DNA of 64,000 nucleotides from an uncultured Oscillospiraceae bacterium (GCA_947627325.1 CANQVO010000010.1:23375-87374); one strand, 5' to 3'; shown: positions 45,221-54,695, counted from the stretch's first letter. Notes: a model not told the origin generated them from the letters alone. Translations and numbers: made by a program.

Positions 45221-45988
45221 GTGCATCTGACCATCTTCGCCAGCGGCTCCACCGGCAACTGCGCCCTGGTCTCCCAGGGGGACACCCACCTCCTGGTGGA
45301 CGCGGGCATCTCCCAGCGGCGCATCGGGGCCTGTCTGGCCCACTGGAACCTGAGCCCCCAGGCCATCACCGCCGTCCTCATCACCCACCCCCACCGGGAC
45401 CACGTGGCGGGGCTGGAACTCCTGTCCAAACGCGCCGCCTGCCCCATCTACGCCACCGCCCCCGCCGCCAAACACCTGGAAGAGCGGCTGGATCTGGACC
45501 GGCCGATACATACCTTCCAGACCGGCCAGCCCTTCCCCCTGGGGGAACTCACCGTCCGGGCCATCCCCACCCGGCACGACGCCCCCGGCTCGGTGGGCTA
45601 CCGCTTCACCGCCCCCGACGGCGTCAGCGCCTGTATCGTCACCGACCTGGGGGTGGTCACCCCCCAGGTGGAGGAGGGGGTGGTGGGGTGCCGCCTGGCG
45701 GTGATCGAGAGCAACCACGACCTGGACTGTCTGCGAAGCGGCCCCTACCCCTACCCCCTCCAGCGGCGGGTGGCGGGGCCGGAGGGGCACCTGTGCAACG
45801 AGGACGGGGCCGCCCTGTGCGCCCTGGCCGCCCAGGGGGGCGCCCGCACCGTGGTGCTGGCCCACCTGTCCCAGCAGAACAACTCCCCCGCCCTGGCCCG
45901 CTCGGCGGCGGAGATGGCCCTGGCGGGCTTTGACACCCGGGTGGAGGTGGCCCCCGTGTTCAGCGAGGGACTGCGGCTGGAGGTGTGA
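45221..45988 (+). CDS. yycJ: Metallo-beta-lactamase-fold exonuclease-like protein YycJ/WalJ
   Basis: 255-residue MBL-fold hydrolase. The metal motif is ITHPHRDHVAG (His56, His58, Asp60, His61), with ESNHD and LAHLSQQNN further on. WalJ-type proteins act in DNA repair or replication-division coordination in Firmicutes. The start is GTG, 9 bases after AAAGGGGG; the frame upstream overlaps a terminator. The rlmH ATG follows 1 base after its stop. Confidence 0.93.
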   Translation: MHLTIFASGSTGNCALVSQGDTHLLVDAGISQRRIGACLAHWNLSPQAITAVLITHPHRDHVAGLELLSKRAACPIYATAPAAKHLEERLDLDRPIHTFQTGQPFPLGELTVRAIPTRHDAPGSVGYRFTAPDGVSACIVTDLGVVTPQVEEGVVGCRLAVIESNHDLDCLRSGPYPYPLQRRVAGPEGHLCNEDGAALCALAAQGGARTVVLAHLSQQNNSPALARSAAEMALAGFDTRVEVAPVFSEGLRLEV

Positions 45989-45989
45989 G

Positions 45990-46469
45990 ATGAACGTACA
46001 ACTCATCTGCGTGGGCAAGCTGAAGGAGCCGTTTTACAAGGACGCGGCGGCGGAGTACGCCAAGCGGCTGGCCCCCTTTTGCCGGTTGGAGATCGTGGAA
46101 TTGACCGAGGAGCGGCTGCCCCCCGCCCCCTCCCCCGCCCTGGTCCGGGCGGCGCTGAAAAAGGAGGCGGAGGCCATCCGGGGCCGGCTGGCCCAAGGGG
46201 CCCGGACGGTGGCGCTGTGCGTGGAGGGGCGGACCATCTCCAGCCCCGACCTGGCCGCCCACCTGCGGGAGTGGGAGCGGGAGCCGGTCAAATCCCTGGC
46301 CTTTTTGATCGGCGGCTCCTTCGGCCTGGACGAGGCGTTGAAGCGGGAGGCCCACCTGCGCCTGTCCATGTCCCCCATGACCTTCCCCCACCACCTGGCC
46401 CGGGTGATGCTGCTCGAACAGCTCTACCGGGGCTTCCAGATCAACCAGGGCAGCCCGTACCACAAGTAG
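45990..46469 (+). CDS. rlmH: 23S rRNA (pseudouridine-1915-N3) methyltransferase
   Basis: 159-residue SPOUT methyltransferase. Signatures: QLICVGKLKEPFYKDAAAEYAKRL, FLIGGSFGLDEAL and the C-terminal MTFPHHLARVMLLEQLYRGFQI...PYHK. The ATG has GGAGGTG upstream. Conserved next to yycJ in Firmicutes. Confidence 0.98.
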   Translation: MNVQLICVGKLKEPFYKDAAAEYAKRLAPFCRLEIVELTEERLPPAPSPALVRAALKKEAEAIRGRLAQGARTVALCVEGRTISSPDLAAHLREWEREPVKSLAFLIGGSFGLDEALKREAHLRLSMSPMTFPHHLARVMLLEQLYRGFQINQGSPYHK

Positions 46470-46519
46470 GCGGTCTCGCCGCAAGTGGAATTTTTTATGT
46501 AGAATATCCAAATCGCCTC

Positions 46520-46548
46520 TTGAATGGCCTCTGTTTTTATGGTAGAAT
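46520..46548 (+). promoter_or_regulatory. Promoter of the phosphohexomutase gene
   Basis: TTGAAT, 17 bases, TAGAAT, 34 bases before the start codon. Confidence 0.75.
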
Positions 46549-46582
46549 TACCCTATCATATTATGGAACGGAGGTCATTCTC

Positions 46583-48310
46583 ATGTCTTATCGGGATACT
46601 TATAACCAGTGGCTCAACTCCCCCGCCCTGTCGGCGGAGGAGAAGGCCGAGCTCCAGGCCATCGCCAACGACGAAAAAGAGATCGAAAGCCGCTTCTTCG
46701 CCCCCCTGGACTTCGGCACCGCCGGGCTCCGGGGCACCATGTGCGTGGGCCTGCACCACATGAACATCCACGTGGTCCGCCACGCCACCCAGGCCTTCGC
46801 CGAGGTCATCCTGGCCGAGGGGCCGGAGGCGGTGAAGAAGGGCGTGGCCGTCTGCCACGACTGCCGCAACCAGGGCCGGGCCTTTGCCGAGGAAGTCTGC
46901 GCCGTCATGGCCGGCAACGGCATCCCCACCCGCATCTTCGACGCTCTGCGCCCCACCCCGGAGGTGTCCTTCGCCATCCGGGAGTACGGCTGTATCGCCG
47001 GGGTGAACGTCACCGCCAGCCACAACCCCAAGGAGTACAACGGCTATAAGGTCTACTGGCAGGACGGCGCCCAGCTGCCCCCCCACCACGCCGACGCCAT
47101 CGCCAAGAAGATGGAGGAGCTGGACCTGTTCACCTCCATCAAGCGCATGGATTACCAGGAGGCCATCAAGGCGGGGCTGGTGACCATCATGGGCCAGGAG
47201 ACGGACGAGAAGTTCCTGGCCAAGGTGATGGAGCAGGCCACCGACCGGGCGGTGGTGGCCAAGGTGGCCGACTCCTTCAAAATGGTCTACACCCCCTTCC
47301 ACGGCACCGGCCACAAGCTGATCCCCGAGGCGCTGAAGCGCCTTGGCATCAAGCACTGCATCTGCGTACCCGAGCAGATGGTGCTGGACGGCAACTTCCC
47401 CACCGTGGCCTCCCCCAACCCGGAGAACCCGGAGGGCTTTGAGCTGGCCGTGAAGCTGGCGAACAAAGAGGGCGCGGACTTTATCCTGGGCTCCGACCCG
47501 GACGCGGACCGCATCGGCCTGATGGTCCGGGGCAAGGACGGCAACTTCATCGTCCTGTCCGGCAACCAGACCGGCGTTTTGATGCTGGACTACGTCATCG
47601 GCGCCAAGAAGCGCATGGGCACCCTCCCGGCCAACGCCGTGGCCCTCAAGAGCCTGGTGTCCACCGAGATGGCCCGGAAGGTGGCGGAGGTCAACGGCCT
47701 GAAGAGCTACGACACCTTCACCGGCTTCAAGTTCCTGGCCGAGAAGAAGGACAAGCTGGAGTCCACCGGCGAGGGCAGCGTCATCTTCTCCTTCGAGGAG
47801 AGCTACGGCTATATGCTGGGCGACTTCGTCCGGGACAAGGACGCCGTCACCGCCTCCCTGGTGGCCACCGAGATGGCCGCCTGGTACTACGACCGGGGCA
47901 TGACCCTCTACGACGCGCTCATGGAGCTCTACGAAAAGTACGGCGTCTACCAGGAGAAGACCCTGAACCTGGTGATGCCCGGCCTGGACGGCCTGCAGAA
48001 GATGGCCAAGCTGATGGCCGACTTCCGGGCCACCCCGCCCACCGAGATCGCCGGCGTGGCTGTCAAGGAGCAGAAGGACTACAAGGATGGCTCCGTCCAC
48101 TGCGTGGAGTGCGGCAAGGACTCCAAGATGGAGCTGGCCGGCTCCAACGTCCTGCGCTATGAGCTGGCCGACGGCACCAGCGTCATCGTCCGCCCCTCCG
48201 GCACCGAGCCCAAGGTGAAGGTCTACATCCTCACCTCCGGCGAGACCATCCAGGGCTGTCAGGAGAAGATCGCGGGCATCGAGAAGTGGGCCAACGCGCT
48301 GAAGGGCTGA
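46583..48310 (+). CDS. Phosphoglucomutase/phosphomannomutase
   Basis: 575-residue alpha-D-phosphohexomutase interconverting the 1- and 6-phosphates of glucose (and perhaps mannose), feeding sugar nucleotides for wall and glycolipid synthesis. Active Ser146 in VNVTASHNPKEYNG, metal loop GSDPDADRIG, sugar loop FSFEESYGY and phosphate loop RPSGTEPKVK are all intact. The length matches the PgcA/YhxB branch. A good ribosome site (GGAGG) precedes the ATG. The AAA+ gene follows after 1 base. Confidence 0.96.
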   Translation: MSYRDTYNQWLNSPALSAEEKAELQAIANDEKEIESRFFAPLDFGTAGLRGTMCVGLHHMNIHVVRHATQAFAEVILAEGPEAVKKGVAVCHDCRNQGRAFAEEVCAVMAGNGIPTRIFDALRPTPEVSFAIREYGCIAGVNVTASHNPKEYNGYKVYWQDGAQLPPHHADAIAKKMEELDLFTSIKRMDYQEAIKAGLVTIMGQETDEKFLAKVMEQATDRAVVAKVADSFKMVYTPFHGTGHKLIPEALKRLGIKHCICVPEQMVLDGNFPTVASPNPENPEGFELAVKLANKEGADFILGSDPDADRIGLMVRGKDGNFIVLSGNQTGVLMLDYVIGAKKRMGTLPANAVALKSLVSTEMARKVAEVNGLKSYDTFTGFKFLAEKKDKLESTGEGSVIFSFEESYGYMLGDFVRDKDAVTASLVATEMAAWYYDRGMTLYDALMELYEKYGVYQEKTLNLVMPGLDGLQKMAKLMADFRATPPTEIAGVAVKEQKDYKDGSVHCVECGKDSKMELAGSNVLRYELADGTSVIVRPSGTEPKVKVYILTSGETIQGCQEKIAGIEKWANALKG

Positions 48311-48311
48311 T

Positions 48312-49520
48312 ATGGACCTGGCAAAGCTCCGCGCGTCCCTCTTGGGGATATCCGCCTACCGAAACCTGCTGGAGCGCCCTGTGCTCCAGCGGTTTTCGGC
48401 GCTGTTGGACGCCCTGGTCCAGGGCCGGGGGGAGGACGCCCTGGCGGCCTACTCCCACTTCTTCTACGTCCTAAAAGCCGAGGGCTGTCTCGGCCTGGGG
48501 GACTGGCTGTGGGACGCTCTGCGCTTCACCGACAGCCCCTATCCCCTGCTCCTGGAGCGGGGCGGGCAGGACGCGGCGCTGGAAAACGTGGCCCGGCGGG
48601 ACGTGGAGGTCTTTCTGGCCGCCGCCGCCCTGGACCCGGACCGGCTGGTGGACGCCCTCCAGGGCCTGCTGGGGGAGGAGTTCCAGGCCGCCCTGGCCCA
48701 CCTGCCCCGGTGGAGCGTGGGGGCGGAGTTCGACTTTGACGCCCTGGCCGCCTTTTACCGCGCCCAGGGCTGCGGCCTCTTCGCCCGATACCGGGCTTTC
48801 CGCTGGAGCGGCGGGGAGCTGGTGGGCATCGCCCACCCGGACAGCCCCCAGCCCTGGGAGCTGTGGGGCTACGCCCCCCAGCGCCAGCAGGTGCGGGACA
48901 ACGCCCTGGCCCTGGTGGAGGGCAAGCAGGTCAACCACATCCTGCTCTACGGGGACTCGGGCACCGGCAAGTCCGCCACCGTCAAGAGCCTGTTGACCCA
49001 GGAGGGCCTTGACAAACTGCGGATCATCGAGATGGACAAGACCCACCTGGAGGACATCCCCCGGCTGGTGCGTCTGCTGGAGGGCCGGTGCCAAAAGTTC
49101 ATCCTCTTCATCGACGACCTGGCCTTTGACGCGGACGACAAAGCCTACTCCCAGCTCAAGACCATCCTGGAGGGCTCCTTGGAAAAACAGCCTCAGAACG
49201 TGGTGGTCTACGCCACCTCCAACCGCCGCAACCTGGTGAAGCAGAACTTCTCCGATCGCAGCGGCGACGACATGGACATCAACGAGACCATCGCCGAAAA
49301 GACCTCCCTGGCCGAGCGGTTCGGCGTCCGCATCGCCTACTTCTCCCTCACCCCCCGGGAGTTCTGGCAGATGGTGTCCGACCTGGCCAAGGTCTACGGC
49401 CTGGAATTGGACCAGGAGACCCTGCTGAAGCGGGCGGAGCAGTGGGAACTGCGCCACCCCGGCCGCACCCCCCGCATCGCCCGGCAGTTCATCGCCTACG
49501 AACTGGAGCGGCAGGGATAA
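48312..49520 (+). CDS. DUF815 AAA+ ATPase
   Basis: 402 residues. A helical N-terminal half of unknown role is followed by an AAA+ module: Walker A GDSGTGKS (214-221), Walker B FILFIDDL (263-270), sensor VVYATSNRRNLV and an arginine-bearing C-terminal lid. DUF815 proteins are common in Clostridia, but their substrate is unknown. It is cotranscribed with the phosphohexomutase and followed by a bidirectional terminator. Confidence 0.9.
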   Translation: MDLAKLRASLLGISAYRNLLERPVLQRFSALLDALVQGRGEDALAAYSHFFYVLKAEGCLGLGDWLWDALRFTDSPYPLLLERGGQDAALENVARRDVEVFLAAAALDPDRLVDALQGLLGEEFQAALAHLPRWSVGAEFDFDALAAFYRAQGCGLFARYRAFRWSGGELVGIAHPDSPQPWELWGYAPQRQQVRDNALALVEGKQVNHILLYGDSGTGKSATVKSLLTQEGLDKLRIIEMDKTHLEDIPRLVRLLEGRCQKFILFIDDLAFDADDKAYSQLKTILEGSLEKQPQNVVVYATSNRRNLVKQNFSDRSGDDMDINETIAEKTSLAERFGVRIAYFSLTPREFWQMVSDLAKVYGLELDQETLLKRAEQWELRHPGRTPRIARQFIAYELERQG

Positions 49521-49531
49521 CCACCGCGAAG

Positions 49532-49565
49532 AAAACGGACGGCCCGACGGGCCGTCCGTTTTTTG
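49532..49565. terminator. Bidirectional terminator between convergent genes
   Basis: AAAACGGACGGCCC/GGGCCGTCCGTTTT with a 3-base loop. The GGACGGCCC-GAC-GGGCCGTCC core is nearly the same as in the terminator near 7.8 kb. Confidence 0.92.
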
Positions 49566-49576
49566 TGGCTTCCTTT

Positions 49577-51046
49577 TTACTTTTTCGTCGCTTGGGCGGG
49601 TTCTTTTTTCGTTGCTTTGGGCTCTTTTTTCGCCGGCTGGGGGGGCGCGTCGTGGACGGTGGGTTTGGCGGCGCTCTGGATGTGCTTGTCCAGCTCCTGC
49701 TTGTTCTTGGGGGCCCGGATCAGGTTGGAGGGGCCCTGGATACAGCCGCCCACACAGGCCATGCCCTCGATGAAGTTGCCGTCCAGCACACCCTTGGAGG
49801 CCTTGAGCAGGGCCACCTTGCACTCGGCGATGCCACTGCACTTGACGGCCTTGACCTCAAAGTCGGAACCCTTCTCCTTCAGCGCCTGGGTCACCGCCCC
49901 GGCCACGCCGCCGCTGGCGGCGAAGCCCCGGCCATAGCCGGAGGCGTCCTCCATCTCCGCGGGCTCCAGGGTCTCGATGTCGATGCCCCGGGCGTCAAAG
50001 AGGGCGGAGAGCTCCTCGAAGGTGATGACGGTGTCGATGGCGGCCATGGTCTTGCCCAGCTTGAACTCCCGCTTTTTGGCAACGCAGGGGCCGATGAAGA
50101 CCACCTTGGCCTCCGGCTCGCTCTCCTTGATGTGGCGGCCCAGCATCACCATGGGGGAGGGGGTCTTGCTCACCAGGGTCTTGGCAAGCTCCGGGAAGTT
50201 CTTCTCCACATAGCTGACGAAGGCGGGACAGCAGGAGGAGGCCAGCATCCCCTTCTCCACCAGCTCCTCGCTCTCGGTGGCGGCCACCAGGTCGGCGCCG
50301 TAGGCCACCTCGCTCACGTGGTCAAAGCCCAGCTCCTTCAGCCCGGCCACCACCTGGCCCAACTGGGCGGGGGCGAACTGCCCGGCCACGGCGGGGGCCA
50401 GGATGGCGTAGTTGATAAAGCCCCACTTCTTCCCCGCCTTGAGCATATCCACCACCTTGAGGATGTTGGACTTGTCCATGATGGCGCCGAAGGGACACTG
50501 GTATGTACAGATGCCGCAGGTGATGCACTTGCCGAAGTCGATGGACGCCTTCTTGTCCTCCCCCATGGAGATGGCCTGGGCGGGACAGCCCTTCTCGCAG
50601 GGGCGCTGGTGCTTTTCGATGGCGCCGTAGGGGCAGGCCTCCACGCACCGGCCGCAGACGATGCACTTGCTGTGGTCAATGGTGGCCTTGTGGTTCTGGA
50701 TGGAGATGGCCTCCTTGGGACAGGCGTGGACACAGCGGGTGGCCAGGCACCCCCGGCAGGCGGGGCCCACGGAGATCTCGGTGACCGGGCACTCGTCACA
50801 GGCCACGTTCAGGACCTCCACCATGTTGGGGTTGGAGTGGTCGCCCCCCATAGCCAGCTTGACCCGCTGGCCGATGATGGCCCGCTCCTTGTAGATACAG
50901 CACCGGGTGCTGGGCTCCGGGCCGGGGATGATCTTCTCCGGGATATCCAGCACGCCGCTGGTGAGCTTGTTGTCCCAGGCCAGCTGGGCCGTCTCCCGAA
51001 GCACCTTGTGCTTGAGCTCTTGGACCTTGGTTTCAAACTGTCTCAT
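49577..51046 (-). CDS. Monomeric [FeFe]-hydrogenase-like protein (group B type)
   Basis: 489 residues. The N-terminal half carries several ferredoxin clusters (CRGCLATRCVHACP near 97-110, CIVCGRCVEACP 128-139, CITCGICTYQCP 174-185). The C-terminal half is the H-cluster domain with group B motifs: SCCPAFVSYV (271-280), FIGPCVAKKRE (317-327) and EGMACVGGCIQGP (427-439). It would exchange electrons between ferredoxin and protons/H2. A Lys/Pro/Ala tail (PAKKEPKATKKEPAQATKK) ends the chain. No maturation genes (hydEFG) are in the window. The ATG has GGAGGGAG upstream. Confidence 0.88.
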   Translation of the reverse strand: MRQFETKVQELKHKVLRETAQLAWDNKLTSGVLDIPEKIIPGPEPSTRCCIYKERAIIGQRVKLAMGGDHSNPNMVEVLNVACDECPVTEISVGPACRGCLATRCVHACPKEAISIQNHKATIDHSKCIVCGRCVEACPYGAIEKHQRPCEKGCPAQAISMGEDKKASIDFGKCITCGICTYQCPFGAIMDKSNILKVVDMLKAGKKWGFINYAILAPAVAGQFAPAQLGQVVAGLKELGFDHVSEVAYGADLVAATESEELVEKGMLASSCCPAFVSYVEKNFPELAKTLVSKTPSPMVMLGRHIKESEPEAKVVFIGPCVAKKREFKLGKTMAAIDTVITFEELSALFDARGIDIETLEPAEMEDASGYGRGFAASGGVAGAVTQALKEKGSDFEVKAVKCSGIAECKVALLKASKGVLDGNFIEGMACVGGCIQGPSNLIRAPKNKQELDKHIQSAAKPTVHDAPPQPAKKEPKATKKEPAQATKK

Positions 51047-51077
51047 GGGGGTCTCCCTCCTCGATGGCGTTTGCTCT

Positions 51078-51106
51078 ATTCTACCGAAAACCCGGACAAA
51101 ATGCAA
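51078..51106 (-). promoter_or_regulatory. Promoter of the hydrogenase-like gene
   Basis: TTGCAT, 17 bases, TAGAAT on the minus strand. Confidence 0.75.
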
Positions 51107-51125
51107 TAGGTTTTCCCGGGAAATC

Positions 51126-51157
51126 AAAACAGCGGGGCCTCCGGCCCCGCCGTTTTT
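51126..51157 (-). terminator. Terminator of the DUF1846 gene
   Basis: GCGGGGCC and GGCCCCGC around a 3-base loop with a T-rich tail, about 30 bases past the stop. Confidence 0.8.
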
Positions 51158-51186
51158 TCCGCCGCCTCGCGAAAGGGGCCGCGCCC

Positions 51187-52668
51187 TCACCGCTGGTAGA
51201 GGTTCTTGGTCTGGTATTGCGCGTCGCAGGTCACCTGGAGGCCCAGTTTTTTGTAGGCCGCCAGGTCCGCGTCGGGGAGCATCACGGTGGAGTGGGCCTG
51301 ACAGCCCCGCAGGTCGGCCAGCCGCTCCAGGGCCAGCCCGGCCACGGGGTTTGTGTTGGCGCTGATGGCCAGGGCGATGAGGATCTCGTCCGCGCCCAGG
51401 CGAGCGGTGGGCGCGCCCAGGTGGGCGGTCTTCATCTCCTGGATGGGCCGGATGGCGTTGGGGGAGATCAGGTGGGCCTTTTTGGGGATGTCGGCCAGCA
51501 CCTTTAGGGCATTGAGCAACACCCCGGCGGCGGGGGTCATCAGCTCGCTGGTCTTGCCCCGGATGAGGCGGCCGTCGGGCAGTTGGATGGCGGTGGCAGG
51601 GGCGCCGGTGCGGGCGGCCTTGTCCTGGGCGGAGGCGATGACCGGGCGGATGGCGGGGGTCACGTCCGCTTTCTTCATCAGAAGCTCCAGCTTAAAGACC
51701 GTCTCGTCGGTGCCCTTGCCCCGGCGGCGGTCGCACAGGGCGTCGTAGTAGCGGCGGACGATCTCCTGCCGCGCCGCCTCCCGGACGACCTCATCGTCTG
51801 TGATGCAGTTGCCCACCATGTTGACCCCCATATCGGTGGGGGAGCGGTAGGGGCTCTCCCCCATGATCTTCTCGAACATGGCCGAGAGCACCGGGAAGAC
51901 CTCCACGTCCCGGTTGTAGTTCACCGTGGTCACCCCGTAGGCGGACAGGTGGAAGGGGTCGATCATGTTCACGTCGTTGAGGTCGGCGGTGGCGGCCTCG
52001 TAGGCCAGGTTCACCGGGTGGTCCAGGGGGAGGTTCCAGATGGGGAAGGTCTCGAACTTGGCGTAGCCGGCCTGGACGCCGTGCTTGTACTCGTGGTAGA
52101 GCTGGCTCAGGCACACCGCCATTTTCCCGCTGCCCGGGCCGGGGGCGGTGACCACCACCAGGGGGCGGGTGGTGCGGATGTAGTCGTTTTTCCCGTAGCC
52201 GTCGTCGGAGACGATGAGGGGGATGTTGTGGGGGTAGCCCTCGATGGGGTAGTGGCGGTAGACCTTCACCCCCAGGTCCTCCAGCTTGCGCTGGAAGGCG
52301 GCCGCGGCGCTCTGGCCGGTCCAGCGGGTGATGACCACGCTGCCCACGTAGAGGTCCCGGGACTGAAAGGCGTCCATCAGCCGCAGAACGTCCACGTCGT
52401 AGGTGATGCCCAGGTCGCCCCGGATCTTGTTGTTTTCAATGTCGCTGGCGTTGATGGCGATGACCACCTCCGCCTGGTCCTTCAGCTGGCGGAGCATCCG
52501 CAGTTTGCTGTCCGGGGCGAAGCCGGGCAGCACCCGGGCGGCGTGGTAGTCGTCAAAGAGCTTGCCGCCGAACTCCAGGTACAGCTTGCCGCCGAACTGG
52601 GCGATGCGCTGTTGGATGTGCGCCGATTGGGTCTCCAGATACTTTTCGTTGTCAAATCCCACCGTCAT
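51187..52668 (-). CDS. DUF1846 family protein
   Basis: 493 residues, the usual length for this family. Landmarks: the N-terminal GFDNEKYLETQSAHIQQRI, KLYLEFGGKLFDDYHAARVLPGF, then VVTAPGPGSGKMAVCLSQLYHE, a P-loop-like nucleotide-binding segment, and the C-terminal LGADEILIALAISANTNP. A structure exists for a family member, but function is not settled. The ATG with AGGGAGA at a proper distance was chosen over one two codons earlier. Apparently monocistronic. Confidence 0.92.
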   Translation of the reverse strand: MTVGFDNEKYLETQSAHIQQRIAQFGGKLYLEFGGKLFDDYHAARVLPGFAPDSKLRMLRQLKDQAEVVIAINASDIENNKIRGDLGITYDVDVLRLMDAFQSRDLYVGSVVITRWTGQSAAAAFQRKLEDLGVKVYRHYPIEGYPHNIPLIVSDDGYGKNDYIRTTRPLVVVTAPGPGSGKMAVCLSQLYHEYKHGVQAGYAKFETFPIWNLPLDHPVNLAYEAATADLNDVNMIDPFHLSAYGVTTVNYNRDVEVFPVLSAMFEKIMGESPYRSPTDMGVNMVGNCITDDEVVREAARQEIVRRYYDALCDRRRGKGTDETVFKLELLMKKADVTPAIRPVIASAQDKAARTGAPATAIQLPDGRLIRGKTSELMTPAAGVLLNALKVLADIPKKAHLISPNAIRPIQEMKTAHLGAPTARLGADEILIALAISANTNPVAGLALERLADLRGCQAHSTVMLPDADLAAYKKLGLQVTCDAQYQTKNLYQR

Positions 52669-52705
52669 GTCCATTCTCCCTCTCTCTCGATCCACACTTC
52701 TACAT

Positions 52706-52733
52706 ATTGTACCAGCTTTTCCCCTAGATACAA
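52706..52733 (-). promoter_or_regulatory. Promoter of the DUF1846 gene
   Basis: TTGTAT, 16 bases, TACAAT on the minus strand. Confidence 0.7.
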
Positions 52734-52747
52734 GATATCATTTTATA

Positions 52748-52790
52748 CAAAAAAATCCGCCCCGGTTTGACAGCCTTTCCCGGGGCGGAT
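52748..52790 (-). terminator. Terminator of the metal-efflux operon
   Basis: ATCCGCCCCGG and CCGGGGCGGAT pair around a 14-base loop, followed by seven T residues, 9 bases past the ATPase stop. Confidence 0.88.
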
Positions 52791-52798
52791 CACTCGAT

Positions 52799-54679
52799 TT
52801 ATTTGGGCGTTTTCAGACATCGCATGGCGTTGAGCACCGCCAGGACCATCACCCCCACGTCGGCGAAGATGGCAAGCCACATATTGGCCGCGCCCACGGC
52901 CACCAGCGCAAGGCACAGGAGCTTGATCCCGATGGCGAAGGCGATGTTCTGGTAGACGATGCCCAGGCACTTTTTGGAGATGCGAATGGCCTGGGCCAGC
53001 TTGGCCGGGTCGTCGTCCATGAGGACCACGTCGGCGGCCTCGATGGCGGCGTCGGAGCCCAGGGCGCCCATGGCGATGCCCACGTCCGCGCGGCTGAGTA
53101 CCGGGGCGTCGTTGATGCCGTCCCCCACAAAGGCCAGCTTTTTGCCCCGGGGCAGGGCGGCCAACAGCTCCTCCACCTTCGCCACCTTGTCGGCGGGCAG
53201 AAGGTCGCTGTGGACCTGGTCCACCCCCAGCTCCCGGGCCACCGCCTGGGCCGTCCGGGCGTTGTCCCCGGTGAGCATGACGGTCTTCTCCACCCCCGCG
53301 GCCTTCAACTGCCGCAGGGCCTCCCCGGCCTGGGGCTTGACCACGTCGGCGATGAGGATGTGCCCGGCGTAGCTCCCGTCCACCGCCACGTGGACGACGG
53401 TGCCCGTCTGCTGGCAGGGCTCACAGGGGACCTTCAGGGCGGCCATCAGCCGCTCGCTCCCCACCGCCACGGTGCGGCCGTCCACCGTGGCGAGGACGCC
53501 GTTTCCGCCCCGCTCCTGGATGTCCCGCACCCGGTCCCGGTCCGGCTCCCCGCCCCAGGCTTTTTGCAGGCTCTTGCTGATGGGGTGGGAGGAGGCGCTT
53601 TCGGCCAGGGCGGCGTACTCCAACAGCTGTTCCTGGGGCATAGTCGCGCCGTGGACGCCCACCACCTGGAACACCCCCTGGGTCAGGGTGCCGGTCTTGT
53701 CAAAGGCCACCTGGCGCACCTGGGAAAGAGTCTCCAGGTAGTTGGAGCCCTTCACCAGCATCCCCGCCCGGCTGGCCCCGCCGATGCCGGCGAAGAAGCT
53801 CAGGGGGATGGAGATGACCAGGGCGCAGGGGCAGGAGGTGACCAGGAAGGCCAGGGCCCGGTAGAGCCACACGGACCACCGGGGCCCCTGCCCCAGCGCC
53901 AACAGCGCCAGGGGCGGGAGGACCGCCAGCACCAGCGCCGCGCCGCACACGGCGGGGGTGTAGACCCGGGCGAAGCGGGAGATGAAATTCTCGGACCGGG
54001 ACTTCCGGGCGGAGGCGTTTTCCACCAGGTCCAAGATCTTCGCCGCCGTGGACTCCCCCGCCTCCTTGGTGGTCCGCAAACGCAAAAGGCCGGTGAGGTT
54101 GACGCAGCCGCTCAGCACCTCGTCCCCCTCCCCTACCTCCCGGGGCAGGGACTCCCCGGTGAGGGCGGCGGCGTCCAGGGTGGAGCGGCCCTCCGCCACC
54201 ACCCCGTCGATGGGCACCCGCTCCCCGGGCTGGACGGTGATGAGCGTGCCCACCGCCACGGCGTCGGGATCTACCCGCTCCAGCTTGCCGTCTGTCTCGA
54301 TGTTGGCGTAGTCGGGGCGGATGTCCATCAACTGGGCGATGCTCCGCCGGGAGCGGCCCACGGCGTAGCTCTGGAACCACTCGCCGATCTGGTAGAACAG
54401 CATGACGGCGATGGCCTCCAGATAGTCCCCGCTGCCGCTGGCCACCGCCAGGGCGAAGGCCCCCACCGTGGCCGTCGCCATGAGGAAGTTCTCGTCAAAG
54501 ACCTGGCCGTGGACGATGCCCAGGGCGGCCTTGCGGAGGATGTCATAGCCAATGAGAAGATAGGGCACTAAGTAGAGGCACAGCTTGAGCCAGCCCCGGG
54601 CCGGGACGAACCACAGCGCCGCCAACAGCCCGGCGGTGACCAGGATGCGGCCCAGGGTCCTCTTCTGCTTTTTGCTCAT
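52799..54679 (-). CDS. P1B-type Zn/Cd/Pb-exporting ATPase
   Basis: 626-residue metal efflux pump. Motifs: TGES (174-177), the membrane metal site SCPCALVIS (282-290, CPC), DKTGTLT (327-333), SASSHPISKSL (HP locus) and GDGINDAP. The C-terminal helices lack a strong copper signature, and the CPC-ALVISIPLSFF sequence is typical of the Zn/Cd/Pb group (CadA/ZntA). Unlike many relatives it has no N-terminal HMA domain; a separate HMA gene lies just upstream. The ATG with GAGGTG upstream was chosen; the frame before it overlaps the HMA gene. Confidence 0.94.
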   Translation of the reverse strand: MSKKQKRTLGRILVTAGLLAALWFVPARGWLKLCLYLVPYLLIGYDILRKAALGIVHGQVFDENFLMATATVGAFALAVASGSGDYLEAIAVMLFYQIGEWFQSYAVGRSRRSIAQLMDIRPDYANIETDGKLERVDPDAVAVGTLITVQPGERVPIDGVVAEGRSTLDAAALTGESLPREVGEGDEVLSGCVNLTGLLRLRTTKEAGESTAAKILDLVENASARKSRSENFISRFARVYTPAVCGAALVLAVLPPLALLALGQGPRWSVWLYRALAFLVTSCPCALVISIPLSFFAGIGGASRAGMLVKGSNYLETLSQVRQVAFDKTGTLTQGVFQVVGVHGATMPQEQLLEYAALAESASSHPISKSLQKAWGGEPDRDRVRDIQERGGNGVLATVDGRTVAVGSERLMAALKVPCEPCQQTGTVVHVAVDGSYAGHILIADVVKPQAGEALRQLKAAGVEKTVMLTGDNARTAQAVARELGVDQVHSDLLPADKVAKVEELLAALPRGKKLAFVGDGINDAPVLSRADVGIAMGALGSDAAIEAADVVLMDDDPAKLAQAIRISKKCLGIVYQNIAFAIGIKLLCLALVAVGAANMWLAIFADVGVMVLAVLNAMRCLKTPK

Positions 54680-54695
54680 GGCGCGGCCACCTCGC

